64,000 nucleotides of DNA from Caballeronia sp. INDeC2. Lineage in GTDB: Bacteria; Pseudomonadota; Gammaproteobacteria; Burkholderiales; Burkholderiaceae. Numbering within the stretch: the stretch's first letter is position 1; the number at the start of each line of letters is the position of its first letter. Below the pieces are notes generated by a model. The model was not told where the DNA came from. It did not search any database and was given only the letters and a program-made list of their open reading frames with translations. The stretch is from assembly GCF_023631325.1 (NCBI RefSeq), contig NZ_JALQDG010000027.1, positions 124,001-188,000 on the forward strand, in the 5' to 3' direction. Of the stretch, positions 18,044 to 28,611 are shown one piece after another. A program made the position numbers and the translations under genes.

Positions 18044-19105
18044 ATGTCGACACTCTTCGATCCGCTCAAAGTTGGCGCACTCACGCTCAAGAACCGCATC
18101 ATCATGGCGCCGCTCACGCGTCAGCGCGCAGGCGTCGAGCGCGTGCCCAACGCGCTGATGGCGCAGTACTACGCGGACCGCGCATCGGCGGGTCTCATCC
18201 TCAGCGAGGCGACCTCGGTCACGCCGCAAGGCGTCGGTTATGCCGATACGCCGGGCATCTGGTCCGGCGAACAGGTCGAAGGCTGGAAGCTCGTGACGAA
18301 AGCCGTGCACGACGCGGGCGGCAAGATCTTCCTGCAACTGTGGCACGTGGGCCGTATCTCGGATCCGGTCTTCCTGAATGGCGAGTTGCCGGTGGCGCCG
18401 AGCGCGATCGCGGCGAGCGGGCATGTGAGTCTCGTGCGTCCGCAGCGTCCGTACGTGACGCCGCGCGCGCTCGAACTCGATGAAATCGCCGGTGTCGTCG
18501 CGGCGTTCCGCAAGGGCGCGGAGAACGCGAAGCGCGCGGGCTTCGACGGCGTCGAAGTGCACGGCGCGAACGGCTATCTGCTCGACCAGTTTCTGCAGGA
18601 CAGCACCAACAAGCGCACGGACGCTTACGGCGGTTCGATCGAGAATCGGGCGCGCCTGCTCCTCGAAGTCGTCGATCAATGTATCGATGTGTGGGGCGCG
18701 GATCGTGTCGGCGTGCATCTCGCGCCCCGCGCGGATTCCCACACGATGGGCGACAGCGATCGCGCCGCGACCTTCGGTCATGTCGCGCGAGAACTCGGCC
18801 TTCGCAAGATCGCGTTCATCGCAGCGCGTGAGCACGAAGCGGCTGACAGCCTCGGGCCGCAACTGAAGAAGGCGTTCGGCGGCGTATATATCGCCAACGA
18901 AGGCTTTTCGAAGGCAAGCGCCGAAGCGATCATCGCGCGCGGCGATGCGGACGCGGTCGCGTGGGGCAAGCCGTTCATCGCGAATCCGGATCTCGTGCGC
19001 CGCTTCGAGCTCGGCGCAGCGCTCAACGACTGGGATACGTCGACATTTTATGCGGCTGGCGCGCAGGGCTATACCGACTATCCGCTGCTCGAAACGGCGG
19101 AATAA
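18044..19105 (+). CDS. Old yellow enzyme family alkene reductase (NemA/XenB-like)
   Basis: 353 residues. An FMN-dependent TIM-barrel enzyme that uses NAD(P)H to reduce activated C=C bonds, maleimides or nitro compounds. Marks: start LFDPLKVGALTLKNRIIMAP, LTRQRA, QLWHVGR (flavin loop), EVHGANGYLLDQFLQD (substrate-binding His-Asn pair), GGSIENRARL, and GKPFIANPDLVRR at the end. Length fits bacterial NemA (about 365). It lies downstream of the ArsR-type regulator on the same strand, most likely in one unit, as quinone/electrophile-responsive pairs often are. A strong terminator follows. Confidence 0.93.
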   Translation: MSTLFDPLKVGALTLKNRIIMAPLTRQRAGVERVPNALMAQYYADRASAGLILSEATSVTPQGVGYADTPGIWSGEQVEGWKLVTKAVHDAGGKIFLQLWHVGRISDPVFLNGELPVAPSAIAASGHVSLVRPQRPYVTPRALELDEIAGVVAAFRKGAENAKRAGFDGVEVHGANGYLLDQFLQDSTNKRTDAYGGSIENRARLLLEVVDQCIDVWGADRVGVHLAPRADSHTMGDSDRAATFGHVARELGLRKIAFIAAREHEAADSLGPQLKKAFGGVYIANEGFSKASAEAIIARGDADAVAWGKPFIANPDLVRRFELGAALNDWDTSTFYAAGAQGYTDYPLLETAE

Positions 19106-19137
19106 GACGCCTCGCAGTCTGCGTCTCGATGTGAAAA

Positions 19138-19167
19138 GCAGCGGCCTCACAAGCCGCTGTTTTTTTT
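19138..19167 (+). terminator. Rho-independent terminator of the regulator/reductase unit
   Basis: CAGCGGC at 19139-19145 pairs with GCCGCTG at 19153-19159, followed by a run of eight T (19160-19167). Confidence 0.85.
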
Positions 19168-19368
19168 GCGGCGCTCGAAAGTATGTCATTGGTTAAGCAT
19201 GCTAACTAAGTTTCAAATGTGCATCGTGCATCGCAGCAAGACTGAAAAACGAACCTTCGATCGAACATTGAACCAGCCGACGAAAAATAGTGTATTGAAA
19301 GAAGAGCCACCACACGCGCCGCCTGACTTTTCACGCGATCGCGAGGACCACGCCGCAAAGGAGTGCCT

Positions 19369-21060
19369 ATGTCCTGGCTTACAGCAACGCTGCGCAGTTA
19401 CCCCGAAATCGCCATTTTTCTTTCTCTCGGCGTCGGCTATTGGGTCGGCGGAAAGAGCTTTCGCGGCTTCAGCCTCGGCGCGGTGACGGCGACCTTGCTC
19501 GCGGCCATCGCCATCGGGCAATTCGGCATCGTCATATCGTCGAACGTCAAATCGGTCTTCTTCCTGATGTTCCTGTTCGCGGTGGGTTATGGCGTCGGCC
19601 CGCAGTTCGTGCGCGGCATCGCGAAGGACGGGCTGCCGCAGGCGCTCTTCTCCGTCGTCCAGTGCGTGCTATGCCTCGCAGCGCCTTATGCCGCGGCGAA
19701 GATCGCGGGTTACGACGTTGGCTCGGCGGCCGGCTTGTTCGCGGGTTCGCAGACGATCTCCGCATCGATGGGCCTCGCCACCGACGCCATCAACCGCCTC
19801 GGCCTGCCGTCCGACCAGGCGAAGGCGCTGCTCGACGCGATGCCGACAGCCTACGCCGTCACCTATATCTTCGGCACGATCGGCTCGGCGCTGATTCTCG
19901 CGATGCTCGGTCCGCGGCTGCTCAACATCGATCTCGTCGCCGCCTGCAAGGAGTACGAGGCGACGCTCGGCGGCGCTGGCGAGCTCGGCGGCGCGGGCCA
20001 GGCATGGCACAAGTTCGAGCTGCGCGCGTATCGCGTGGCGGAGCATGGGCGCGTGGCGGGCATGTCGATTGCGCAGGCGGAAGCGCTCGAACCGGCCGGC
20101 GCGCGGCTTTTCATCGAGCGCATCCGGCGCGGCGGGACCATTCAGGAAGCGAAGATCGACGACATCCTGCATCCGGGCGATGTCGTCGCGATCTCGGGGC
20201 GGCGTGAATTGCTCGTCGATCTGCTCGGCGGCGTTGCGACCGAAGTGGACGATGCCGAATTGCTCGCGGTGCCGATCGAAGGCGTCGATGTCTACGTGAC
20301 CAGCAAGGAAGTCGACGGCAAGACGCTGCAGGAGCTCGCGCAATGGCCCACATCGCGCGGCGTGTTCCTGCGCAAGATCAAGCGCGGCGCGACCGAAACG
20401 CAGATTCCGATTCTGCCGAGCACGAAGCTGCATCGCGGCGACACGCTCACGCTCGTCGGGCGGACGCAAGACACGTCGGCGGCCGCGAAGGTGCTCGGCG
20501 TGCTCGACCGTCCCGCCGATGCCGCCGACATGGCTTTCGTCGGCCTCGCGATCACGCTCGGTGCGCTGATCGGCGCGCTCGTGCTGCATGTCGGCGCGAT
20601 TCCGCTCACGCTGTCGACGGCGGGCGGCGCACTGATCGCGGGCATCGTCTTCGGCTGGCTGCGCGCGATTCATCCGACCTTCGGGCGCATTCCCGCGCCG
20701 ACCGTCTGGTTCATGAACTCCGTCGGCCTGAACGTGTTCATCGCGGTCGTGGGCATTTCGGCAGGGCCGGGCTTCGTCGCAGGGCTGCAAAAGCTCGGCG
20801 CGAGTCTCTTCTTGTGGGGCATCTTCGCGACGACGGTGCCGCTCGTCATCGGCATGTATGTCGCGAAGTACGTGTTCAAGTTCCATCCCGCGATCCTGCT
20901 CGGCATCTGCGCGGGCGCACGCACGACGACCGCCGCGCTCGGCATGATCTGCGATGCCGCGAAGAGCCAGGTGCCCGGTCTCGGCTATACGGTCACTTAC
21001 GCGGTCGGCAATACGCTGCTCACGATCTGGGGGATGGTGATCGTGATGCTGCTCACGTGA
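19369..21060 (+). CDS. aspT: Aspartate:alanine antiporter (AspT family)
   Basis: 563 residues from ATG 19369; AAGGAG at 19358-19363 is correctly spaced for it and overlaps the GTG at 19363, which is therefore not the start. Two blocks of five or so membrane helices (about 10-175 and 390-560) flank a cytoplasmic middle with two TrkA_C-like domains ([20 protein letters not shown] and [20 protein letters not shown]). This is the AAE family layout. AspT takes up aspartate and releases alanine, moving net negative charge inward. The neighbour aspD makes the alanine by decarboxylation, so the pair can create proton-motive force. Upstream 263 bases hold the previous terminator and the promoter, with an AGCATGCT palindrome at 19196-19203. 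Confidence 0.93.
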   Translation: MSWLTATLRSYPEIAIFLSLGVGYWVGGKSFRGFSLGAVTATLLAAIAIGQFGIVISSNVKSVFFLMFLFAVGYGVGPQFVRGIAKDGLPQALFSVVQCVLCLAAPYAAAKIAGYDVGSAAGLFAGSQTISASMGLATDAINRLGLPSDQAKALLDAMPTAYAVTYIFGTIGSALILAMLGPRLLNIDLVAACKEYEATLGGAGELGGAGQAWHKFELRAYRVAEHGRVAGMSIAQAEALEPAGARLFIERIRRGGTIQEAKIDDILHPGDVVAISGRRELLVDLLGGVATEVDDAELLAVPIEGVDVYVTSKEVDGKTLQELAQWPTSRGVFLRKIKRGATETQIPILPSTKLHRGDTLTLVGRTQDTSAAAKVLGVLDRPADAADMAFVGLAITLGALIGALVLHVGAIPLTLSTAGGALIAGIVFGWLRAIHPTFGRIPAPTVWFMNSVGLNVFIAVVGISAGPGFVAGLQKLGASLFLWGIFATTVPLVIGMYVAKYVFKFHPAILLGICAGARTTTAALGMICDAAKSQVPGLGYTVTYAVGNTLLTIWGMVIVMLLT

Positions 21061-21109
21061 CGCCGTTTTCCTGTCGCATCGTTTCGATCATCAATTCAGG
21101 AGGTGCTGG

Positions 21110-22750
21110 ATGGCAAAGTCCGATAAATCGGGTTCCAACGACCGCGCCGGCATGGCGGCGCTCAGCCCGTTCGAGCTGAAGGACGAACTCATCAAGGCGG
21201 CGGGCGGCGGGGCGGTGGAACGTCCGGCGAATCTCTCGATGCTCAACGCGGGGCGCGGCAATCCGAACTTCCTCGCGACGATTCCGCGCCACGGCTTCTG
21301 GCAGCTCGGCCTCTTCGCGATGCGCGAGTCAGAGCGCTCGTTCGCGTACATGCCAGAAGGCGTCGGCGGTTTTCCGAAGCGCGAAGGGCTGGAAGAGCGC
21401 TTCGAGATTTTCGCGCGCGAGAACAAGGGCGTGCCGGGCATCGCGTTTCTCGCGGGCGCGGTGTCGTATGTGCGCGATCAGCTGGGCCTGAACGCGGGCG
21501 ACTTCCTCTACGAAATGTGCGAAGGCATTCTCGGCTCGAACTATCCGGTGCCCGACCGTATGCTTAAGCTCTCGGAGCAGATCGTCGCGCAATATCTGCG
21601 GCGCGAGATGATCGGCAAGCATCCGTTCGTCGGCGAATTCGACGTCTTCGCGGTCGAAGGCGGCACCGCCGCGATGACGTACATCTTCAACACGATGCGC
21701 GAGAATTTCCTCATCGCGCCGGGCGACACCATCGCGCTCGGCACGCCGATCTTCACGCCGTACATCGAGATTCCGCGCCTGAACGATTACAAGCTGAAGG
21801 TCGTCAATCTGGAAGCGGATGTCGCCCAAGGCTGGCAATACTCGAAAGCCGAACTGGACAAGCTGCGCGATCCGAAGGTCAAGGCGTTCTTCCTCGTGAA
21901 CCCGAGCAATCCGCCGTCGGTGAAGATGGATACGGAGAGCCTCGAATACATTGCGGACATCGTGAAGGAGCGGCCCGACCTGATCCTCCTGACCGACGAT
22001 GTCTACGGCACCTTCGCCGACGATTTCGTCTCGCTCTTCGCGCTGTGCCCGAAGAACACGATCCTCGTCTATTCGTATTCGAAGTACTTCGGCGCGACCG
22101 GCTGGCGGCTCGGCGCGATCGCCACGCATCGCGACAACATCTTCGACAAGCAACTCGCCGCGCTGCCGAAGGATCAGCGGGCGCAGCTCCACGAGCGCTA
22201 TGAATCGATCACGACGGAGCCGGACAAGCTCAAGTTCATCGACCGGCTCGTGGCCGACAGCCGCACCGTCGCGCTGAATCACACGGCGGGCCTGTCGACG
22301 CCGCAACAGGTGCAGATGGTGCTGTTCTCGCTCTTCTCGCTGATGGACACGCCCGACGCGTACAAGAACGCATTGAAGCGCATGATCCGCAACCGCAAGC
22401 AGGCGCTTTATCGCGAGATCGGCATCGCGCTCGAAGAGCCGGACGAGAATGCGGTCGATTACTACACGATCCTCGACATCGAATATCTCGGCGAGCGCAG
22501 GCATGGCCGCGATCTGGTCGACTGGATCATCGCGAACACCGAGCCTTCGGAGATTCTCTTCAGGCTCGCGAAGGATGCGCGCGTCGTGCTGTTGCCGGGG
22601 CGCGGCTTCGGCACGCAGCATCCGTCGGGGCGCGTGTCGCTCGCGAATCTGAACGAGAGCGACTACATGCAGATCGGCCGCGCGATCAGGAAGCTGATGG
22701 ATGAGTACATCGAGCGCTATCACAAGGCCACGGGCAAGAAAGGCAAGTAA
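21110..22750 (+). CDS. aspD: Aspartate 4-decarboxylase (PLP-dependent, bifunctional with aminotransferase activity)
   Basis: 546 residues, ATG after an AGGAGGTG ribosome-binding site. Converts L-aspartate to L-alanine and CO2. It is a fold-type I PLP enzyme: the cofactor lysine is in YSYSKYFGATGWRLG (about Lys325), LLTDDVYGTFADDF carries the Asp/Tyr that hold the cofactor, and PGRGFGTQHPSGRVSLAN has the carboxylate-binding Arg. Length (about 530-550) is that of AspD rather than of ordinary aminotransferases (about 400). It starts 49 bases after aspT on the same strand, the arrangement known from Tetragenococcus and Comamonas-type decarboxylation systems. Confidence 0.95.
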   Translation: MAKSDKSGSNDRAGMAALSPFELKDELIKAAGGGAVERPANLSMLNAGRGNPNFLATIPRHGFWQLGLFAMRESERSFAYMPEGVGGFPKREGLEERFEIFARENKGVPGIAFLAGAVSYVRDQLGLNAGDFLYEMCEGILGSNYPVPDRMLKLSEQIVAQYLRREMIGKHPFVGEFDVFAVEGGTAAMTYIFNTMRENFLIAPGDTIALGTPIFTPYIEIPRLNDYKLKVVNLEADVAQGWQYSKAELDKLRDPKVKAFFLVNPSNPPSVKMDTESLEYIADIVKERPDLILLTDDVYGTFADDFVSLFALCPKNTILVYSYSKYFGATGWRLGAIATHRDNIFDKQLAALPKDQRAQLHERYESITTEPDKLKFIDRLVADSRTVALNHTAGLSTPQQVQMVLFSLFSLMDTPDAYKNALKRMIRNRKQALYREIGIALEEPDENAVDYYTILDIEYLGERRHGRDLVDWIIANTEPSEILFRLAKDARVVLLPGRGFGTQHPSGRVSLANLNESDYMQIGRAIRKLMDEYIERYHKATGKKGK

Positions 22751-22760
22751 CGCGCGAAGC

Positions 22761-22799
22761 AAAAAAATCGGGCCGCCCCCGACGAACTGCGGCCCGATT
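22761..22799 (-). terminator. Terminator of the porin gene, possibly bidirectional
   Basis: AATCGGGCCGC at 22766-22776 pairs perfectly with GCGGCCCGATT at 22789-22799. On the minus strand the stem runs into seven T (A run at 22761-22767). It sits between aspD and the convergent porin gene. Confidence 0.85.
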
Positions 22800-22819
22800 C
22801 ATCTCTGCTTTGCCGAAGC

Positions 22820-24016
22820 TTAGAACTTGTGGCGGATGCCGACGCGCAACGCGAGCTGGTTGTTCTCGCCGAGACCCGACGTGCCGAAATAGCTCGACGA
22901 CGAAGAACCGATCGACGCCTGATTCTCCACGCCGTTGTTCGAGCCCGACGCCTTCTGATAGATCGCGAGCGCGTACACGTCGGTGCGCTTGCTCAGCGCG
23001 TAGTCGAAGCTCGCGTCGATCTGGTGCCAGTGGCCCTTGAAGTTGTCGTACAGGTCCATGTAGGTGTAGCCGAGACCCGCCGTCATCGCGGACGTGAATG
23101 CGTACTTGCCGCCGATATCGAACGCGTTCAGGCGCGAGCTCGAACCGACGATCGGCTCGAAGCGCGTGTTCGTCCACAGGCCGAAGACCGTCGCCGCGCC
23201 GAACGCGTAATTCGCGCCGACGCCGAAGCTGCGCAGATCCTTCGCGTTGTTGGTCGTGCCGGTCGTGTTGATGTTGGCGATCGTCGCGCTGAATGCCGGC
23301 GTCGCGGCCGTCGGATAGCGGATGTCCGTGTATGCCGCACCGATGCCGAGCGGGCCGGCCTTGTAGTTCAGGCCGAAGCTGTAGGCGCGCGACGAACCTT
23401 GAGTCGTCGTGGTGCCGACCGTCGTGTTGGGCGTGCCCGCGAAGCCGCCGGCCGTGTTCGAGAAGCCGTACATCGCGCCGAACGTGAAGCCGTAGAAGTT
23501 CGCGCTCGAGAACTTGACCGCGTTGTTGATACGGCTCGACGTCAACTGGTCGAAGTCGTTCATGTGGTACGCGTAGTTGCCCGCGACGGTCTGGCCGCCG
23601 ATCGAATAGTTCGAGCCGAGGTAGTCGGTGTTGAAGCTGTACTGACGACCGAAGGTCAGCGAGCCGACGTTGTTCTGCGCGAGCCCGACATAGGCCTGAC
23701 GGCCGAATTCCGCGCCGCCCTGACCGAGCGTGCCCGTGCCGCTGTTGAAGCCGTTCTCCAACGTGAAGATCGCCTTCAGGCCGCCGCCGAGATCTTCGGC
23801 GCCTCGCAGGCCCCAGCGACTGCCTTGCGCGACGCCGTCGTCGTACTTCACGAGGGAATCGCCGGCGCGCGTCGGACTGCTGGAGCTATTGTTCACGTAG
23901 CTGATGCCGGCGTCGATGATGCCGTACAGGGTGACGCTGCTTTGCGCGTGGGCGGAGGTGGCGGCGATTGCGGCGAATGCGGCGAGCGCGGCGGTCGCCA
24001 AGAGATTCTTCTTCAA
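22820..24016 (-). CDS. Gram-negative outer-membrane porin (Burkholderia OpcP/Omp38 type)
   Basis: 398 residues with a TTG start at 24016: the only suitable start before the signal peptide (KKNLLATAALAAFAAIAATSAHA) and correctly spaced after GGAG at 24023-24026. The frame remains open upstream but without a start signal. The mature protein begins QSSVTLYGIIDAG, the hallmark of beta-proteobacterial trimeric porins, contains LGGGLKAIFTLENGF and GRQAYVGL, and ends in Phe (RVGIRHKF) as required for outer-membrane assembly. It forms a general diffusion channel. The 239 bases before it are shared with the divergent NTF2-like gene. Confidence 0.93.
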   Translation of the reverse strand: MKKNLLATAALAAFAAIAATSAHAQSSVTLYGIIDAGISYVNNSSSSPTRAGDSLVKYDDGVAQGSRWGLRGAEDLGGGLKAIFTLENGFNSGTGTLGQGGAEFGRQAYVGLAQNNVGSLTFGRQYSFNTDYLGSNYSIGGQTVAGNYAYHMNDFDQLTSSRINNAVKFSSANFYGFTFGAMYGFSNTAGGFAGTPNTTVGTTTTQGSSRAYSFGLNYKAGPLGIGAAYTDIRYPTAATPAFSATIANINTTGTTNNAKDLRSFGVGANYAFGAATVFGLWTNTRFEPIVGSSSRLNAFDIGGKYAFTSAMTAGLGYTYMDLYDNFKGHWHQIDASFDYALSKRTDVYALAIYQKASGSNNGVENQASIGSSSSSYFGTSGLGENNQLALRVGIRHKF

Positions 24017-24255
24017 AACAAGCTCCGTGAGTTGGTTCGCGGTGTGGTTGTCGACGGTGTCTGCGCCGCGTCGCGCTCTGACGGCGCGTGGCGGCGACGG
24101 GCGCAAATGTAGCGATCGCCGAAGAAACAAATGTGACAGTGCTTGCAACGAGCTTGCGGTGTGTCGTGCGTGCAACACGGACGGTGAAAGATCGCCGCTT
24201 GTGCATCCGGCTGATCCGATGCGATGCTCACGGTTCTGTCACCGCGAGCGAAATC

Positions 24256-24624
24256 ATGGACGAGCAAGGAATCCGCGAACTGGAAGAGCGCCTGAAGAAG
24301 GCGATGGTGGCGTCGGACGTGGACGCGCTCGATGCGCTATTGGCCGACGACCTGAGCTTCGTCGATGCAACCGGCAAGGTGTGGACCAAGGCCGACGATC
24401 TGAACGGGCATCGCTACGGCATGCAGCGCATCGAGAAGCTGGATGTCGAAGAGCAGAGCGTGCGCGTGTACGGCGGCTTTGCCGTCACGGTGACGCGCGT
24501 GGCGCTTTCCGGGACATTCGCGGGCGCCCCGTTCGCGGGCAGCTTGCGCTACACGCGAACGTGGGGCGACATCGGCAGCGCGTGGAAGGTCGTGGCCGCG
24601 CAATGCTGTCTCGCGCCGTTCTGA
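24256..24624 (+). CDS. NTF2-like / DUF4440-type protein
   Basis: 122 residues from ATG 24256. A cone-shaped SnoaL/NTF2 fold is suggested by ELEERLKKAMVASDVDALDALLADDLSFVDATG, then the pairs of strands QSVRVYGGFAVTVTRVALSG and SLRYTRTWGDIGSAWKVVAAQ. These small proteins include enzymes, immunity-like and ligand-binding proteins; no specific active-site pattern identifies this one. Divergent from the porin gene and convergent, with a seven-base gap, with the deacylase gene. Confidence 0.75.
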   Translation: MDEQGIRELEERLKKAMVASDVDALDALLADDLSFVDATGKVWTKADDLNGHRYGMQRIEKLDVEEQSVRVYGGFAVTVTRVALSGTFAGAPFAGSLRYTRTWGDIGSAWKVVAAQCCLAPF

Positions 24625-24631
24625 CGCAAGC

Positions 24632-25747
24632 TTACGCCGACAGCAGCGAACCCGTGCGATAAGCCTTCGCGCCCGCGATGCGTGCGACTTCGAGCCCGGC
24701 CGTCGCGAAGCGGGTGATATGCCGCGCGTACATCACGCCCGAGGTCGTGCATTCGAGCGTGGTGACGGTGTCGGTGAGCGGATCGACGATATCGGCGATC
24801 GGCTCGCCCGCTTCGATGAACGCGCCCACTTCCGCGCGAAACACGAGCACGCCCGACGCGGGCGCGACGATTGGCTCGGCGCCCGCGAGCGGCGTCGCGG
24901 GATGCACGAGCGGCGGCAGCTCCGGCACGGGCGCATCGATGACGCCGCGGTGGATCAGGTAGTTGACGATCGCCTGCGCGTCCTTGTCGGCGAGTTCATA
25001 GGACACGTCGTGCTGGCTGCGCAGCTCGACCGTCACCGAAATGCCGCCGTTCGCGATTGGAAAACGCTCGCCGTAGCGCTGGCGCAGATCCGACCAGCAG
25101 AAGCTGTGGATTTCATCGAATGGATTGCCGACCGAATTCAGCGCGAGCAGCGACGCCTTCGCATCGAGATAACGTGCGAGCGGCTCCACTTCGTCCCAGA
25201 TGTCCGGGTTGGTGTAGAGATGCAGCGCGGCGTCGAGATCGCAGTGCAGGTCGAGCACGACATCGGCGTCGAAGGAGAGTTTTTGCAGCGCGAGGCGTTG
25301 CGATTCGAGCTCGGTGTGCGGCGTCTGCTCGTCGAGTGCTTCCTTCATCGCGGCGCGGACGGCCAGCGTGTTCGCGCCGGCGTCCTTCCCGAGACGCGCT
25401 TCGATGCGCGGCGCGATCAGCGCGGCGAGATCGTAGAAATTGCGATTGAAGTTGTGGCCGCTGTTGGTCTCGAAACGGCCCATCAGCGTGCCGTGCAGAT
25501 GCTGCGAGAGGCCGATCGGGTTCGGCACCGGCACGATCACCACTTCGCCGCGCAGCTTGCCTGCCGCCTCGAATTCGGCGAGCTGGCGGCGCAGTCGCCA
25601 CGCGACCAGCATGCCGGGCAGTTCGTCCGCATGCAGCGAGGACTGGATATAGATTTTCTGGCCGCCACCGGGGCCGTAGTGAAAACTCGTGATGTTGCGG
25701 GAAGTGCCGAGCGTCGGCGAGATCAGGGGATGGGTTCTGGTTTGCAT
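24632..25747 (-). CDS. Succinylglutamate desuccinylase/aspartoacylase family deacylase (M14-like)
   Basis: 371 residues from ATG 25747 (a GTG five codons upstream is possible). Zinc carboxypeptidase-like fold: the metal ligands are His39 and Glu42 in SLHADELPG and a His in VVLDLHCD; substrate-binding RNFYD and a C-terminal barrel (EPIVAPASGVLVFRAEVGAFI) follow. Family enzymes remove an acyl group from an N-acyl amino acid or related amide. The substrate is not evident. The next gene upstream on the same strand encodes an amino-acid binding protein, which suggests that the pair handles an imported acylated or cyclic amino acid (inference). Confidence 0.85.
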   Translation of the reverse strand: MQTRTHPLISPTLGTSRNITSFHYGPGGGQKIYIQSSLHADELPGMLVAWRLRRQLAEFEAAGKLRGEVVIVPVPNPIGLSQHLHGTLMGRFETNSGHNFNRNFYDLAALIAPRIEARLGKDAGANTLAVRAAMKEALDEQTPHTELESQRLALQKLSFDADVVLDLHCDLDAALHLYTNPDIWDEVEPLARYLDAKASLLALNSVGNPFDEIHSFCWSDLRQRYGERFPIANGGISVTVELRSQHDVSYELADKDAQAIVNYLIHRGVIDAPVPELPPLVHPATPLAGAEPIVAPASGVLVFRAEVGAFIEAGEPIADIVDPLTDTVTTLECTTSGVMYARHITRFATAGLEVARIAGAKAYRTGSLLSA

Positions 25748-25872
25748 GTTGGTCGCGCGCACGCGAATGCGCGGGTCTTGCCTCTGGGAATTGCCGGGCG
25801 CCGCGGTGTCTCCGTCCGTCGGCGTCCTACCGGACGTTCGATCTTAGCCGAAATCGGCGCGGCGGGCGCCCA

Positions 25873-25913
25873 AAAGCAAAACGGGCTCCGCGCCCTTGAG
25901 CGCGGAGCCCGTT
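25873..25913 (-). terminator. Terminator between the binding-protein and deacylase genes
   Basis: AACGGGCTCCGCGC (25880-25893) and GCGCGGAGCCCGTT (25900-25913) form a perfect 14-bp stem with a six-base loop. On the minus strand it is followed by TTGCTTTTG. It separates the binding-protein gene from the deacylase gene, so co-transcription would need read-through. Confidence 0.8.
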
Positions 25914-25942
25914 CGCCAGCCCGGCTGGGCGTGACGTGAGAC

Positions 25943-26737
25943 TTAGCCGCCGTACACGTCGAAGTCGAAGTACTTCTTCTCGAGCTTCTTGTAGGTGCCG
26001 TCCTTGATGATGTCGGCGATCGCCTTGTCGATCTTCGCCTTCAGGTCGGTGTCTTCCTTGCGCAGACCGATGCCCGCGCCGTTGCCGAGCGTCTTCGGAT
26101 CGTCGATGTTCTTGCCGGCGAAGTCGTAGCCCGCGCCGCGCGGCGTCTTCAGGAAGCCGATTTCGGCCTGCACGGCGTCTTGCAACGCGGCGTCGAGACG
26201 GCCCGAGGTCAGATCTGCATAGACCTGATCCTGGTTCTGGTACGGCGTGACCGTCACGCCCTTCGGCGCCCAGTAGGTCTTGGCGTAGGTTTCCTGGATC
26301 GTGCCTTGTTCGACGCCCACGTTCTTGCCCTTCAGGCTTTCGGCCGTCGGAAGAATGTTACTGCCCTTTTTCGCGACGAGGCGCGTCGGCGTGTTGAAGA
26401 GCTTGCTCGAGAAGGCGATCTGTTCGGCGCGTTGCGGCGTCATTGACATCGACGAGAGCACGCCGTCGAACTTCTTCGCCTTGAGCGCGGGGATCATGCC
26501 GTCGAAATCGTTCTCGACCCACACGCACTTCGCCTTCAGGCGCGAGCAGATCTCGTTGCCGAGATCGATGTCGAAACCGACCAGCTTGCCGTCGGAACCC
26601 TTCGATTCGAACGGAGGATAGCTTGCGTCGACGCCGAAACGGATCGTCGAATAGTCCTTCGCCAGCGCCGGCGTGACGGCGGTGAGCGACGTGGCGGCGA
26701 GAAGGGACATCGTCAGTGCCGCGAGCAGTTTCTTCAC
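25943..26737 (-). CDS. Polar amino-acid ABC transporter binding protein (HisJ/ArgT-like)
   Basis: 264 residues. GTG start at 26737 with GGAG eight bases before it. Signal peptide 1-26 (KKLLAALTMSLLAATSLTAVTPALA). The mature protein has RFGVDASYPPFESK, LVGFDIDLGNEICSRL and SMSMTPQRAEQIAFS, all typical of lysine/arginine/ornithine/histidine-binding SBP_bac_3 proteins; the Arg of TPQRAEQI and the Asp of the C-lobe normally hold the alpha-amino acid group. It is an orphan: no permease or ATPase gene is in the window, so it must share a transporter coded elsewhere. Periplasmic. Confidence 0.92.
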   Translation of the reverse strand: MKKLLAALTMSLLAATSLTAVTPALAKDYSTIRFGVDASYPPFESKGSDGKLVGFDIDLGNEICSRLKAKCVWVENDFDGMIPALKAKKFDGVLSSMSMTPQRAEQIAFSSKLFNTPTRLVAKKGSNILPTAESLKGKNVGVEQGTIQETYAKTYWAPKGVTVTPYQNQDQVYADLTSGRLDAALQDAVQAEIGFLKTPRGAGYDFAGKNIDDPKTLGNGAGIGLRKEDTDLKAKIDKAIADIIKDGTYKKLEKKYFDFDVYGG

Positions 26738-26930
26738 TGTTTTAACTCCAAAGGGTGGTCAGTTCAGCCCGGAAGGTCTCGTATCCGGGCGTCCGGCGCG
26801 TCGATGAGCGCCGGAGCATGGGCATTCCGCGGATCGTGTCCGCTCAGAATCGGCAGAAGGTTACCAAGCCAAAATAGTTCAGGAGCTAGTAAAAGCCCCG
26901 ATAGCCGTGGCTTTAGAGGTTTCCCTCGTG

Positions 26931-28556
<1,626 letters not shown>

Positions 28557-28559
28557 TTA

Positions 28560-28577
28560 ATTAACGTGGAAGTTAAT
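28560..28577 (+). promoter_or_regulatory. Operator candidate between the DHA2 exporter and its TetR regulator
   Basis: ATTAAC (28560-28565) and GTTAAT (28572-28577) form a perfect inverted repeat with a six-base spacer inside the only AT-rich stretch of the divergent intergenic region, 35 bases before the TetR start. Fits a TetR dimer site controlling both genes. Confidence 0.6.
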
Positions 28578-28611
28578 ATAGGCCACGAAACGGATCTCGT
28601 CAAATTCTTAT

